Below, piece by piece: positions 39,404 to 52,095 of a stretch of DNA of 64,000 bases. The translations under genes were made by a program, and so were the position numbers. This DNA comes from Bugula neritina (Eukaryota > Bryozoa > Gymnolaemata > Cheilostomatida > Bugulidae), in contig OZ037772.1 of assembly GCA_964035545.1 (NCBI GenBank), forward strand, positions 4,430,733 through 4,494,732, written 5' to 3'. The notes below the pieces were generated by a model, which was not told the DNA's origin, ran no database searches, and saw only the letters and a program-made list of their open reading frames with translations. Position 1 is the stretch's first letter. Every line of letters begins with the position of its first letter.

Positions 39404-39814
39404 TTAGTCATCGAAGCTGGGAATATCTGTGTAACTATAACCATCATACCTTCTGTAGGCACACCATGCAAGGTAAGTATGGTAGGAGCCTGGTAGGAAC
39501 GCAATCACACCCAATACTAACACCGGTATAGTCCTATCAGCGTATTCTGCAGGTATTATTGTTCCAGTAACCAACAAAGAGCCCACCACTAGCAGTACTG
39601 TACCAACTGTAAACAAGGCTATGGCTAGCAAAATAGATTTACACGGAACCTTTTCCTTACTACGCGACGACATACTATATTGAGCAGTTCTAAAGTCATG
39701 TCGCTCTCTGCTCCTCCCTCTCAGACGGACATCTTCAGAGGACATCCTGCTGCAATGTTTAGTAGAATAGAGTAAATATTTGTTATTCACCGTAGATTTA
39801 AACATTGAAGACAT
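39404..39814 (-). CDS. TMEM230: TMEM230 homologue
   Basis: 136 codons. Transmembrane protein 230 is a small two-span membrane protein of synaptic, recycling and other transport vesicles. Visible: a hydrophilic Ser/Arg-rich cytosolic start; first span about 60-84 (SILLAIALFTVGTVLLVVGS); a short loop with ADR; second span about 94-116 (TIPVLVLGVIAFLPGSYHTY) with the family's FLPG-YH signature; and a C-terminal YSYTDIPSFDD tail typical of the family. CSRMSSED near residue 22 matches the conserved pre-membrane segment, which supports the upstream Met. An acceptor-like TTGCAG at about 39755 leaves open a start at the internal Met (39745). No intron interrupts the frame, so a retrocopy is possible, but the intact frame argues for a working gene. 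Confidence 0.9.
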   Translation of the reverse strand: MSSMFKSTVNNKYLLYSTKHCSRMSSEDVRLRGRSRERHDFRTAQYSMSSRSKEKVPCKSILLAIALFTVGTVLLVVGSLLVTGTIIPAEYADRTIPVLVLGVIAFLPGSYHTYLAWCAYRRYDGYSYTDIPSFDD

Positions 39815-40099
39815 TGCTTAACCAAATTATTTTAGAATAAATTGACACCTGTTAATCCTACTTAGCATAAACAATTTATATAAACAGTTCGAGTTAATCA
39901 AAAGTGTCACTGTGAGAACTCAACAAATGATAAATATCCAACAAAAGCAACTCAGGAAAGCTCATTATTAGGTGTTACTACACTGTTTTAATTTTTATGA
40001 ATTTAGTCACCTACAACTTGACGACTTTAGAATTATTAGCATCAGATTAAAACTCATAGCAGTAGTTAAGTGAACAGTACTGATAGTTTATAACTAAAA

Positions 40100-42195
40100 T
40101 TAATTTGAATTTCAAAAAATTAATCTCAAATGAGTAACTGTTTTACGGTTATAAGCTCACCAGAGGCTTGCTCCAATTGCTTAAGCAAATGTAATAAATA
40201 TGATTATAAAAAGAAAAAACCATCACTATGAGTGATCATTATCATTATGAGTCTTACTATTAGATTGGTTACTTTGGTTAATAAATAGGATAGTAAAAGT
40301 ATATTCACAATGACAATGAAAAGCACTTCAGAAAAGGCAAAGCCAAGGTTCAACAGGAACAAATTAATGTAAAATTGAAAATGAGATTATCAATTATTAG
40401 TTTTAACAAAGTCACCAGTTGAAAGTCAGAGTCATAGTAATTGAAAACAGTAATAATAACAATAATAAGTCAACTTTTAAAGACTAGAACTAGAAGTAGA
40501 TAATCATAATTCTTAAAGTTAATAGATAAGGTTGGTACTGATGGTGATAGATTAGTGAGTACTACTATTACTATCACAGCATTACTAATTACTATTAATA
40601 TTAGTATTACTATTAGTATTGGTGCTCAAGAAGTGATGATCTCTAAGACTAAGTTTATCATAATCATTATGATTATCATAGGGTCAGTTATTAACTTGAA
40701 GTGAATCACTATCAGAATGTCATAATTAATACCAATATGAATATCAATAGGAATATCAACTGGATAACTGTTCAATTGAAAGTGAAAATCAATATGATAA
40801 AACTAAGTTTACTCACTAACTCTAACTCTTATTCTAAGAGTAAGTTGTAAACTGAAAGTAAAACTCAAACTGTAGTAAGTCCCAGCTTTTACTTTTTAGT
40901 AATAATTAAAAACTAAAAAGAAAAAAGGCAAAACGAAATGATAGCTATCAATATCATTATCAATTATCATCATTGCCACATAATCATAATGATAATATTT
41001 CAATTCTACATACGCTGTAAATATATTTATATGTTTATGGCTATTGCATAGTATTAGCATCCTAATATTAATAATATACAACATATTAATATTTGTCCAT
41101 TTCGGTTCATTGCTATCAACATTATTTTTTAATTTTAGTAGTGATTTACAAACTGAAACTCAGTGGGATATATAATTATATATCATATTAACCACTCTGT
41201 GCAAACTGAAACTTTTAAAAGCAAAGTACTGCGAATCGCCTAATTTTTCAAGACTGTGATCTGTCACCTTATATATATCTGCTAAACTTGTTCATTAGTC
41301 TTAACGTATCAACCCGCAGAGTAATAATTTATGGTTCGTTTTGTTGCATTCAACTTGAAATAGCACAAAGTTGGTAGTCACTAGGTTAGTGGTTCATCGC
41401 ATCTTGAGAACGCTGCACCCACTGACTCCAAAATTGGTACAGCTTCTAGCGATTCTTCAAATCGCTATACGTTCACTTCTCTCTGATATGAAAGTATAGA
41501 AAATCGCTTTATTCGAAACGACGTGGTTGCTTTTTAATTGTATGTGTGTCTTGGCTCTTGCGTCAGCTTTATCATTTTCTGTATGCTTATAAGTTGAAGT
41601 ATTTCTAAATATTATTATAATTGTAGTACCAGTGTCAGTGTGTATTATACTATGCGTCAATCTTAATATAGTAAGTTATAGTGTTAATATAATTTTTCAT
41701 TCATTATTAATAATATTATTAATAATAATTATAATATCAATATGAATATGAATCAATCAATTATAATTATTGAATAAGTAAAACATGATATTGATATTCA
41801 TACTGATTATGATCAAGATTATCATTATGATTATGATTATCACTGATAAGCGATAAATGATAATAATAATCATTATGATTATGGTTTTATCACTTTTCAT
41901 TAACTTTAAGTGATTATCATTATCGTTATGAATATTGTAATGGATTTTAACGCTCTAGTAATTATATCGCGTCACTATTATAATGGACTTAGCGTAACTT
42001 TGTAAATACTGTAAATGCTGTAATTATAGCTAAGCTCCTTGCGTAGCTTTCTAATGCCTCAAATATTGTAATTATAGCTAAGCTCTTAGTGTAGTAAATA
42101 GCGTAATGATTGTGAATTGCCCTTTCTATTATTTTTGTTTGTTTACTGTAATAGTTTTTGTGAGTTGTATTCCCTGCCACTTTTCTTTTTGTTTT
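40100..42195. repeat. AT-rich low-complexity DNA with ATTATCATTATG words
   Basis: Repeated variants of GATTATCATTATGATTATCA and its reverse complement, densest at 40655-40680, 40925-41000 and 41800-41930, and again at 43450-44000. No gene seen. It looks like a degenerate simple-sequence array. Confidence 0.6.
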
Positions 42196-42210
42196 ATAAA
42201 TAATTAACTA

Positions 42211-42460
42211 TGTGAGCCGAAGCTCGTCCGAAGTCGGAACCGATGTCGGAGGAGCCTGTCCGAGATCGGACCGGATATTTCCGACATCGGTCGCCGGAAC
42301 TCCGAACTTCGTACGAACTTCGGACCCCTCTGTATATAAGCGTGAGTTTTTCTAGTATGAATCAGTCTAACACTGGAGCTCACAGAGGAAACATCAATAA
42401 AGACTATTAGAATCAATATTTTACAAAGACTTTATTTCTATCACAATAACTGGCATGCAG
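42211..42460 (+). mobile_element. possible solo LTR
   Basis: A GC-rich island in AT-rich DNA, full of short inverted CCGA/TCGG words (42217-42330), followed by a TATA box (CTGTATATAAGCG, about 42330), AATAAAG at about 42399, and TG...CA limits (TGTGAGCC to AACTGGCA). The promoter-then-polyA order in 250 bases is that of an LTR (U3-R-U5). No second copy and no target-site duplication were found, so this is tentative. Confidence 0.35.
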
Positions 42461-42940
42461 ACTACTAGTCTATTCTTATAATCCACAAAATCACAACAAT
42501 ATGATTTATGAATTTCATAAATCAAAATGATAGGCGATGAACCTAAATAAAATGATATAAATAAAATTAAATATTATTATAAAATAAAAATATAAATATT
42601 TATAATGAATATTTCATTTTGTAATAATTATATTTATTATTTTTTAATTTATGTTAACTCACCTTCAATTAGTTATACTCAAGTTATAGTTTTTTATATT
42701 CCTAGTGATAGTGATAGTCTCAGCCCTTACGGCTTACAGTTACTGATTGGGATAGACTTTCTACAGCTACTATGTCTACCTGTACTTGGGTACTCCTACT
42801 AATATTGATAGTCATGTTGATAGTCCTCTTACCCCTTACACGCATTAGAGCATGTAGCAAGAGGGACGCCTCTACAGTTGCCGATCACAGGCTAGCAAGT
42901 ATTTTCAGTATGTTGCACATATACAACTCTGGTGTATTGA

Positions 42941-43335
42941 CTAATTTTTTAGCATAGACTTAAGCTCCCGGACTGTTTTTGGAAAGAAGCTGCTGTAGTA
43001 GACTGCTGATTTTGCAAAAATGGTTGGGGGATCGCCCATGCTTGGTGCCTTAGTAAACCTAGTATTTTAGGTTTTACTGTTCATCAGTTCATATGAGTTG
43101 GTTAGAGATGCATGATTTCCCTCATTAGATAGAAGTCGTTACAGTAACTTGTGCCTCAGCTTGAAGCGTCTGTCGGGGAGAGTTTCTAGGTTTAATTTGT
43201 CACGTGCCACAGTGATACTGTCTCTGCCTTTCAATTTAGCAATGAATCTGATTGCATTATTTTGCACCTGTTCTATATCTTTGATGAGGTATTGCGAACG
43301 GGGATCTCAAATTGCTGCTGCACCTTCTAGTTGTG
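42941..43335 (-). pseudogene. LINE ORF2 C-terminal remnant
   Basis: A single minus-strand frame with three internal stops reads DIEQVQNNAIRFIAKLKGRD, then LNLETLPDRRFKLRH, and finally SSFFPKTVRELKSML before its stop at 42941. The order (end of thumb, RR block, FFP-T-R closing motif) is the normal C-terminus of CR1/jockey-type LINE polymerases. It is more decayed than the LINE at 20.4-21.6 kb. Confidence 0.7.
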
Positions 43336-44300
43336 GCTCACTCATACTCACACTCATGTCGATAATTCATTTAGTTTACCTTATTATTTTAGTTTCAATA
43401 AATACAATTATAATAATTATATTTATAATAATATTAACTATAATATTTAATTCTATACCATGATTTGATAATTATTATTGTAATCTAAAAATCAAATATG
43501 CCTATTAATATTAATTTGATAGTTATGATAATAAAAGTGTGAATTTAAATTACTTTTAGTGTTCATTCAATGATTTAGGTTTTTGTCATTAAAAATAAAT
43601 GGTTAATTATCGTAATTGATAATTTAAAGTTGAGATAATCATAATGGTAGACATAATGATCACCTAAAGTAAAAGGTAAACCATTATCATGTTCATAATG
43701 ACTACATAAAGTTGAATATTGTTATGATAGTAAGTTATACTTGTATAATTAAATAAAAGTAATATTATTTAATTTTACATTTCAAGCTGCAATTACAAAG
43801 TTTGACCTTTGATGGTGAAAAGCAATCATCATCATCATTCTGATCACTTGCAATCTATTCATATTACTAATTAATCATTAAGCATAACCGTCAGTCATCA
43901 GACTGAGTCATTTATGGTTGACCTTGTGATTAACATTGGCACTTCGATTTTAGCAGAATCTTTCAAATGACAATATGATTATCATTATATGATAGTCACA
44001 AAGTTGAAATGCAGTATCGTTTGTCTGAAAATTTCGTGATTTTTCATTAGAATCAGAGATGAGATGTCTGTTCGTGAAAAGTCACAGTCTTTCATTATTG
44101 AACTGTATGGTTTATAGGAGTTTTATCACTGAACTCCCACGCATAACTAAGGCAATACTGAGCCATTAGTTTATATTATTAGTATTAAGATATCTGTCTA
44201 TAACGACACTGGGTCAGTAGTTTGTATGTTTAGTATTGAGATATCTATTAGTTCCATGCCGGCTGATTGTGTTTTAAGGGAAGTCTCACAATAAAAGAAC

Positions 44301-47300
44301 ATGTCGGAAGTGAACTCTGGTGATGCGCCAACTGGCGAGGTCAAGGTGAAATCTGAGAAAGAGTTGAAGAAAGAAGCTGCTAAAGCTGCTAAACTAGCCA
44401 AGTTTCAAGCTAAGCAGGCTAAACAGAAGGCAGAGTCTGCCACGACTACTGAGGTTTCTGTTTAGTTAGTTACAAGTAATATATATACTAAGGTAGGTGC
44501 AGTAATGGAAAAATTGAGAAAAGCCTGTGTTATAGATTAGAAATGTAGCATAAGAAGTTATGTTCTTGTGAGAATTTCAAGCCGCACCCCAAACCAAAAT
44601 TTGATAATAAGATTGGAGAACCTAGGCTATCTCGATTTCTACACTACTGCTCCTAAATGTATATATTTTTGTTACTTTCTATTCAGATTTATGGTTGTAC
44701 TTCTACATGAAAGTGTTACTTGAATCACATATTCGTATTGCGACTGTATGTCTGTGCTTTTACCTGGAAGTTGTCTGTGTCCGCAGCTAACAATTTCCAT
44801 TTTATTTTCTTCAAATTTGATATTGTTTTTCTTTTCTAGAAAAAAGTGAAAGAGAAGAAGGAAAAGGCTGTAGTAACGTATAACGTGGACACACCAGCTG
44901 GCCATAAGAAAGGTTCAGTTCAATTTTTCTACTCAATTAAGCTCTTCATTCTTTTACTTAATGTTTTAGTTGAAGCACTGATTTATCAGTGTACACTGCT
45001 CGGTAGTGGACACACAGTTATGTGTGTGTAAGCAGTTTAAACTGAAGTTGCGTTTCTATCTTTACTAAAAGGAGTTCAGTGTTTCCCGCCCCTCTATAGT
45101 CTTACTTAAAGTTGTTGATATCATATTGATAAGGAAGCTCACTCTGTAATACTCAAATATAACTCGCTTAATCACTATTTGATGCCTTTTGAAAATGTAA
45201 TAAATTGAGTTGACAACATAAAAGTGATAATTAAAAAAGACAGCCGATGTAATTATAAACATGAATACCCCGTATCTATAAGGAGTTATCATTTCCTTTG
45301 ATTGTTATTCTAAAATTATTCGATTAAGCATTCACAAAGCAAAAATTTTGATGATTGGCTTTTACAATGAAATGCAACTCATCAAAATTGAATTTCTGAC
45401 TGAAAATCGTGAAGGTATAAACACTGCTTTAGACTGAAGTAACAAGACATGGTATTCCAATATCCTACATTTAGGGCTGCCCTACTCATACATTGGATAG
45501 CCTCAGATTCAAATACTCCTAACAGTCTGCTGTGTATAAGTTATATAAGTTGTAGTAGTAGTGTCAGGCCACAGTCTTATTTATTCGTCCTGGTTGGTGG
45601 TTAGACTATGGGCTATGAATAGATTATTGTATTTATACATGTATTTATCATATTTGAACTGTATGGACCAGTAGAAGACAAGTCTCAACTTAGTATATCT
45701 AGATATCAGTGTATAGTCACCATCCTTGTGAGAGACTCCTGGTGGAAAGGATTTTTGTTAAAACGGGCTAAGGACTTTTTTAGATGTGGCACAGGAGCAA
45801 TTATGACTGAATGCTCTTCCTAACATCACAATGGCCTTTGTCAAACAATGACTTCGTGTTCACTAGACAAACGCTCTAACCCCTAGACCACAGCTAGTCC
45901 CCTATACTTTATAGTTTTCTGTTATTCTAGACACGACGTGTCCCATGCCTGATTCTTACTCCCCGTCCTATGTGGAAGCTGCCTGGTACTCTTGGTGGGA
46001 GAAGGAAGGATTCTTCAAACCTGAGTATAATCTCAAAGGTACACTTCTCATCCTAGTAAAGTCTATAATGTGTGATTAGTTACTTTTAACACGCAGAGGT
46101 GTGATTTGTTACTCTGTTGTAACAGGTAGTGTGATTGGTTGCTTTTTACTTTATAACCGAGGAAGATGTGATTGGTTGTTTTATAACGTGTAGATATGTG
46201 ATTGGTTGCTTTGTAACAGGTAGAGATGTGATTGGTTGCTTTATAACGGGTAGAGATGTGATTGGTTGCTTTGTAACAGGTAGAGATGTGATTGGTTGCT
46301 TTATAACGGGTAGAGATGTGATTGGTTGCTTTGTAACAGGTAGAGATGTGCTGAAACTCACACCTGAAGAGAAGTTTATCATCATGATCCCTCCCCCTAA
46401 TGTGACCGGGACTCTTCACCTAGGACACGCCCTCACGGGGGCGGTTGAGGATGCGATAGTTCGGTGGTGAGATGTTCATTCATATAGATGAGACAACTCC
46501 GTACTTACCTAGTTACTAAACTGGTGGTGTATGTAGCTTATAGCATGTAACAGTAGACACCATTCCTCTGGTGGTGACTACATGACATTTCGGCATCTTG
46601 CCAAGTCACTTTGACATATTCCACAGACAGGCTATGAACATCCCCCTGTTAATTCTTGTTGTGTTAAGTACCTGTAGGCATAAGTCATTCATTGATTATA
46701 TTGAATGCTGTTTCAACCACAGATATTTCTCTCAGCACCTGTCCAGGATATCTGCAGGTGTCTGATATGCTTGCGTTGTCAGGTGTCTGCAGGTGTCTGA
46801 TGTGCTTGCGTTGTCAGGTGTCTGCAGGTGTCTGATATGCTTGCATTGTTAGCTGTCTGCAGGTGTCAATTCTGTTGTATTGTCAGGCACCGGATGAATG
46901 GGAAGGTGACACTGTTTGTACCCGGATGTGATCACGCAGGAATAGCCACTCAAGTGGTCGTCGAGAAAAAACTCGCTAGAGAAGAGAATAAAACTCGACA
47001 CGATTTGGGACGAGATGAGTTTGTGAGACGAGTGTGGGACTGGAAGAACCAGTAAGGGAATATTTTATCTTGAAAATGCATTTCATAGCGACTTAGTATT
47101 CAGGTTTGAGTTTTTATTTTATTTTATTGGTGTGCAGTTGCTACAGTTTGATATAAGATAATATAATAGCGCTAATATGATAAAATTCTTATATATAATT
47201 AAATATACAAAAAGTTAAATATAGGTTTACTTCATCACACTCTATCATTGGACTCATTATTTAAGTTGCTAATATAACTAAGTTTTGCAGCACAACGATT

Positions 47301-50300
47301 GGTCAGTGTTATTATATAATTTCTATAGAAAAGGAGACAGAATCTACCATCAGTTGAGGAAAGTGGGCGGGTCTTATGACTGGGACAGAACTACGTTTAC
47401 TATGGATGAGGTGAGGAGTTATCCTCTCTATACATATATTATGTTTGAGTAGTGGCGTCTATATGCCGTGTCGGCTGTTTACTGACTCAGTGTGTTATCC
47501 TCTCTATGATTGGTTAATCATATGGCCTTGTTTCCAATCAGTTCACACTTGACACATGACTCATATATACTTTTTTATTAGAAATCTGTGAAAGCGGTGA
47601 ACGAAGCGTTTATCAGAATGCACGAGAAAGGTGTGATCTACAGAGCTAACCGACTCGTCAACTGGTCCTGTACTCTCAACTCTGCCATCTCTGATATTGA
47701 GGTATATCGTACAGTATCAGTCTAACTTCCGGCTGTGTGTACGTCAACTGTTTATTCACTGCGAGACTTGTGTGTTGGTGGTAACTAACCTAATAGTAGT
47801 ATTCAGACACAGCCTGATATATTACATTATGACTATCTTCGAATGAATACGAATGGATCTGCGGTTGTGGTTTAGTTCGATTGACTTGCTCCCAAACATC
47901 CAATAAAAATGTATTGTGATGTGAAGCAATCACTATGTTTCTAAGCTTTTGTGTTATGTGAAAGGATTTCTCATTCAATGTTTGGGAACAGTTACATCAA
48001 TGAGACCACAGCCACAAATTCATTCGTACGAGCATCCATTTCTTTCACACAATGTGAACTAGTGGAAAAGAATGAGAACGCAGTGACTCGGAGGCGCACA
48101 CTACAGTTTAACCTTTGACCTGAATAGTCTGAGAGAGTTGTATCACTGATTGCAGGTAGACAAAGTAGAGTTGACAGGAAGGACTATGCTCTCTGTGCCG
48201 GGCTACAAGGAGAAGGTGGAGTTCGGAGTTCTTGTTTCCTTTGCATATAAAGTAGAAGACTCTGACGAAGAGATCATTGTGGCCACAACTAGATTAGAAA
48301 CTATGTTGGGTTAGCAGACATCAATGTCACTAATAGCTTTGTTGCTTAGCAACGTAATTATGGCTGACTTTTGCTGCCAGTTGAAATAACTCCAGTAGAT
48401 CTCTCTAACTATTCTCACTTTCTCACTTAGGAGCAGTAGTGGAGAACTTGAGATAGCCTAAGTTCTTTAATTTTATTATTGCATTTTAGTTTAAGGTGCG
48501 GGTAGAAGTTTTCAAAGTCTGCTATTAGGTACGATCTATGACGCTACATTGGACATGTATATCCAATGAATTAACGCAAAAGTTTTTCTGTCCAATAGGA
48601 GTCCGCCGCAACTTATTTGAATCAAGCAGTGCTTGATCCTACCGTACCGCAACACCGTACAGGAAGCTCAGACATTTGTAAAAATGGCTGATATTTGCTG
48701 TTACGGCGTACGATACGGTAAGTGTGAATAGGGGGTTAGTGGTTAATTAGCCTAGGACCACACTGTGCGTATTTTCGCATGCGAAAATTAAAATCACAAG
48801 TACCAAAGGTGTCCACTGTAGCGTCAGTGATGCGTGATAAATAAAGCTTTCATTTTTAAATCGCACTCGCTTTCAATTAAACGCAATTTACTGGAATGTA
48901 GCACTAAATAAAGAAATTGGGCTCGCTGAATAACTACCAGCCAATTAGGTGACGACGACAGAGACGATTCGCACTTGCGTTGAAAATGCAGAGCGACAAG
49001 TGTGAATGTTTTCTCAACGCGCACAGTAGGCACCTTTGCTACTTGTGATTTCAATTTTCGCATGCGAAAATACGCACCGTGTGGCCCTAGGCTTAGCTTG
49101 GTACTAACTTACTGAGAGTTGTGTACTGTGAGTAGAGTAACTGTAAAGTTAGATCTGGTAAACACTTGGTAAATATTTAATTGTATATCAATACTCAATA
49201 CTGTGAGAGACTATAAAGTCTGGTAACTATTGTAGGTGACACTGCCGTGGCTGTTCACCCTGAAGATGGCCGATACAAACACTTACACGGGAAATTCGTG
49301 AGACATCCTTTCGCTGACAGGAGAATACCTATTGTGGCTGACGACTTTGTGGAGATGGAGTTTGGGACAGGTGCTCTGTTTCCTGTATATTCATAGCCTG
49401 TTGTCCTGTATATTCATAGCCCGTTGTCCTGTATATTCGTAGCCTGTTGTCTTGTATATTCGTAGCCTGTTGTCCTGTATATTCATAGCCTGTTGTCCTG
49501 TATATTCATAGCCTGTTGTCCTGTATATTCATAGCCTGTTGTCCTGTATATTCATAGCCTGTTGTCCTGTATATTTATAGCCTGTTGTCCTGTATATTCA
49601 TAGCCTGTTGCCCTGTATATTCATAGCCCGTTGTCCTGTATATTCATAACCTGCTGTTCTGTATATTCATAGCCTGTTTTCCTGTATATTCATAGCCTGT
49701 TCTGTATATTCATAGCCTGTTGTCCTGTATATTCATAGCCTTCAAAGACAATTAACTATCATTTCATTTAATTTGTTTCATTTAGGGCAATGCTCCCTCC
49801 ATATCTTATGTTTCTAGTTCTCACGAAATACCGCAGGTCATGAGAATGGCTTGGTCCTTTGTTTTGTGGCTTGTGTTATGTGTATTGGGACAAATTAGTT
49901 TAATTTAACAGATCCGTGTGTTAAATATGGTATTCTACTATGGTAAGATTTCTACTATGTCATGAATTGAGGTGTCAGGTCCCTCAGCTTACTGAGATAC
50001 GGAGGGAGAACTAAATTGGAGTCTATTCGTATAGCAACGAGTACTGTTTGTAATATTCATAGCCTCAGAGCTTCTCACTTCCCATCTAATTGTTGATAGG
50101 GGCGGTGAAGATAACCCCCTCACATGATCCCAAGGATTACGACGTTGGCCTCAGACACAAACTCCCCTTCCTCACAATCATTGACGATGACGGGTTAATA
50201 TGTGGAGACTCCGGCGAGTTTGTGGGAATGAAAAGGTGTGTGAATCTAGTATTCTGTGTTTCTGACAATGAGGTGGCATAACTCGTAATAGTGTAACATA

Positions 50301-51737
50301 TTTCGAAGTTGATGACACAACTCTCAGGATGGTTATTCCATACATTATAGGGGCTATTTTACTTTTCAGTACACACTGAAAGTATCCAAATTTTACCTAT
50401 TTCTCACATTTTAGCTGCTTTTGCCCAAAAACTAATAAAATACAACTAAATAATAAAGGTGATTTTTAATTTTGCCTAATTTCCTGTGTTTTTCCTAATT
50501 ATGTGGCTAATTTGGATTTTTAGACTGTCTTTTTTTCGTGACAAGCTGCAAATTCAAATTAACTATACCAATAGGAAAAAACATAGGAAATCAAGCAAAA
50601 TTAAAAAGAACCTTTTTTATTCAGTTGTATTTTTTAAATTTTTATTAGTTTAGAGCAAAAACTACAAGGTCTTATTTTTCTATTTTCGCTGTTTTATAAT
50701 TAGTCAACTTAATAGCAAAAAACTATTGATCTACATAGGTTTTAGTGGTTCAATACCCTTAGTGTACAGGTGACAAGTGTGTACAGGTGACATGTGTAAG
50801 CATGTGACATGTGTGAGTAGTTGACATGTGTGAGCAAGTGACATGTGTGAGAATGTGGCAGGTGTAAGCAGGTGACATGTGTGAGCAGGTGACATGTGTG
50901 AGCAGTTGACAGGTGTGAGCAGGCGACTTGTGAGAGCATGTGACAGGTGTGAGCAGGTGACATGTGTGAGAATGTGGCAGGTGTGGGTTGATTAGCAATT
51001 TATACTCCATGTAAGTTTCATGTGCAGGTTTGATGCCCGTAAAGCTGTCCAGAAAAGGTTGGAAGAAATGGGGCTATACAAAGGAAAGGAAGACAACCCT
51101 ATGGTAGTTCCTGTATGTAGGTGAGTCGTCTTCTCTCTACAATCCTATCCCAACTTGATAGATTTCTACAGGTTCTACAGGTTTAACTGCTAATGTGTAT
51201 AGTTTCTTACATTAAAATGATGAATTAGCAGCTAAACTGTGAACAATAGCTAAAAGCTAGAGGTATATAGCTCTGTGTAATAATTTAAATAAAGTGACTC
51301 ATAGTTACAGATCTCGATGTAATAAAAGTTTTCCTCTCTTGTTCTCCTAATTAACGCCTTCATTAACATATCCATTATATTTTACAATTCTGTTCAGTTG
51401 AACTGTTACTATGTGAGTCTGTCTGTTAACAATGACCTCCACACCGTGGTCTCTTGTGTTATAGTCGATCTAAAGATATCATTGAGCCGATACCCAAACC
51501 ACAGTGGTATGTGGCGTGTGACGATATGGCAGCCAAGGCTGTAGAGGTACTTGTATTATATATTGTGTATAGTATATAGTATATTAGTACTGTATAGTAT
51601 ATGTATTAGTACTGTATAGTATATATATATTAGGACTGTATAGTATATATATTAGTACTGTGTATAGTATATAATATATTAGTACTGTATAGTATATATA
51701 TTAGTACTGTATAGTATATATATTAGTACTGTGTATA

Positions 51738-51806
<69 letters not shown>

Positions 51807-51933
51807 AATCTGTGGACAGCAGCTGTTTCGGGATTTGTCCCCTCATCAGCACAGAACAGAGTACCATGGCCCACACCTTCGCAATAGTAAAACTTATAGT
51901 TTTACTAAAGCATATTTAAAAGGTGTGTAAACT

Positions 51934-52015
<82 letters not shown>

Positions 52016-52062
52016 GATATATATATATATATAGATATATATATATAGATATATATATATAT

Positions 52063-52095
<33 letters not shown>

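Noticed and set aside
46453-46470. Stop codon after the HIGH-motif exon of VARS (TGGTGA)
   Set aside because: It is a donor: ..CGGTG|GTGAGA, and the Trp codon is completed by the next exon.
49376-49740. Regularly spaced repeats that could suggest a CRISPR array
   Set aside because: Units are directly adjacent with no spacers, inside an animal gene intron; an ordinary minisatellite.
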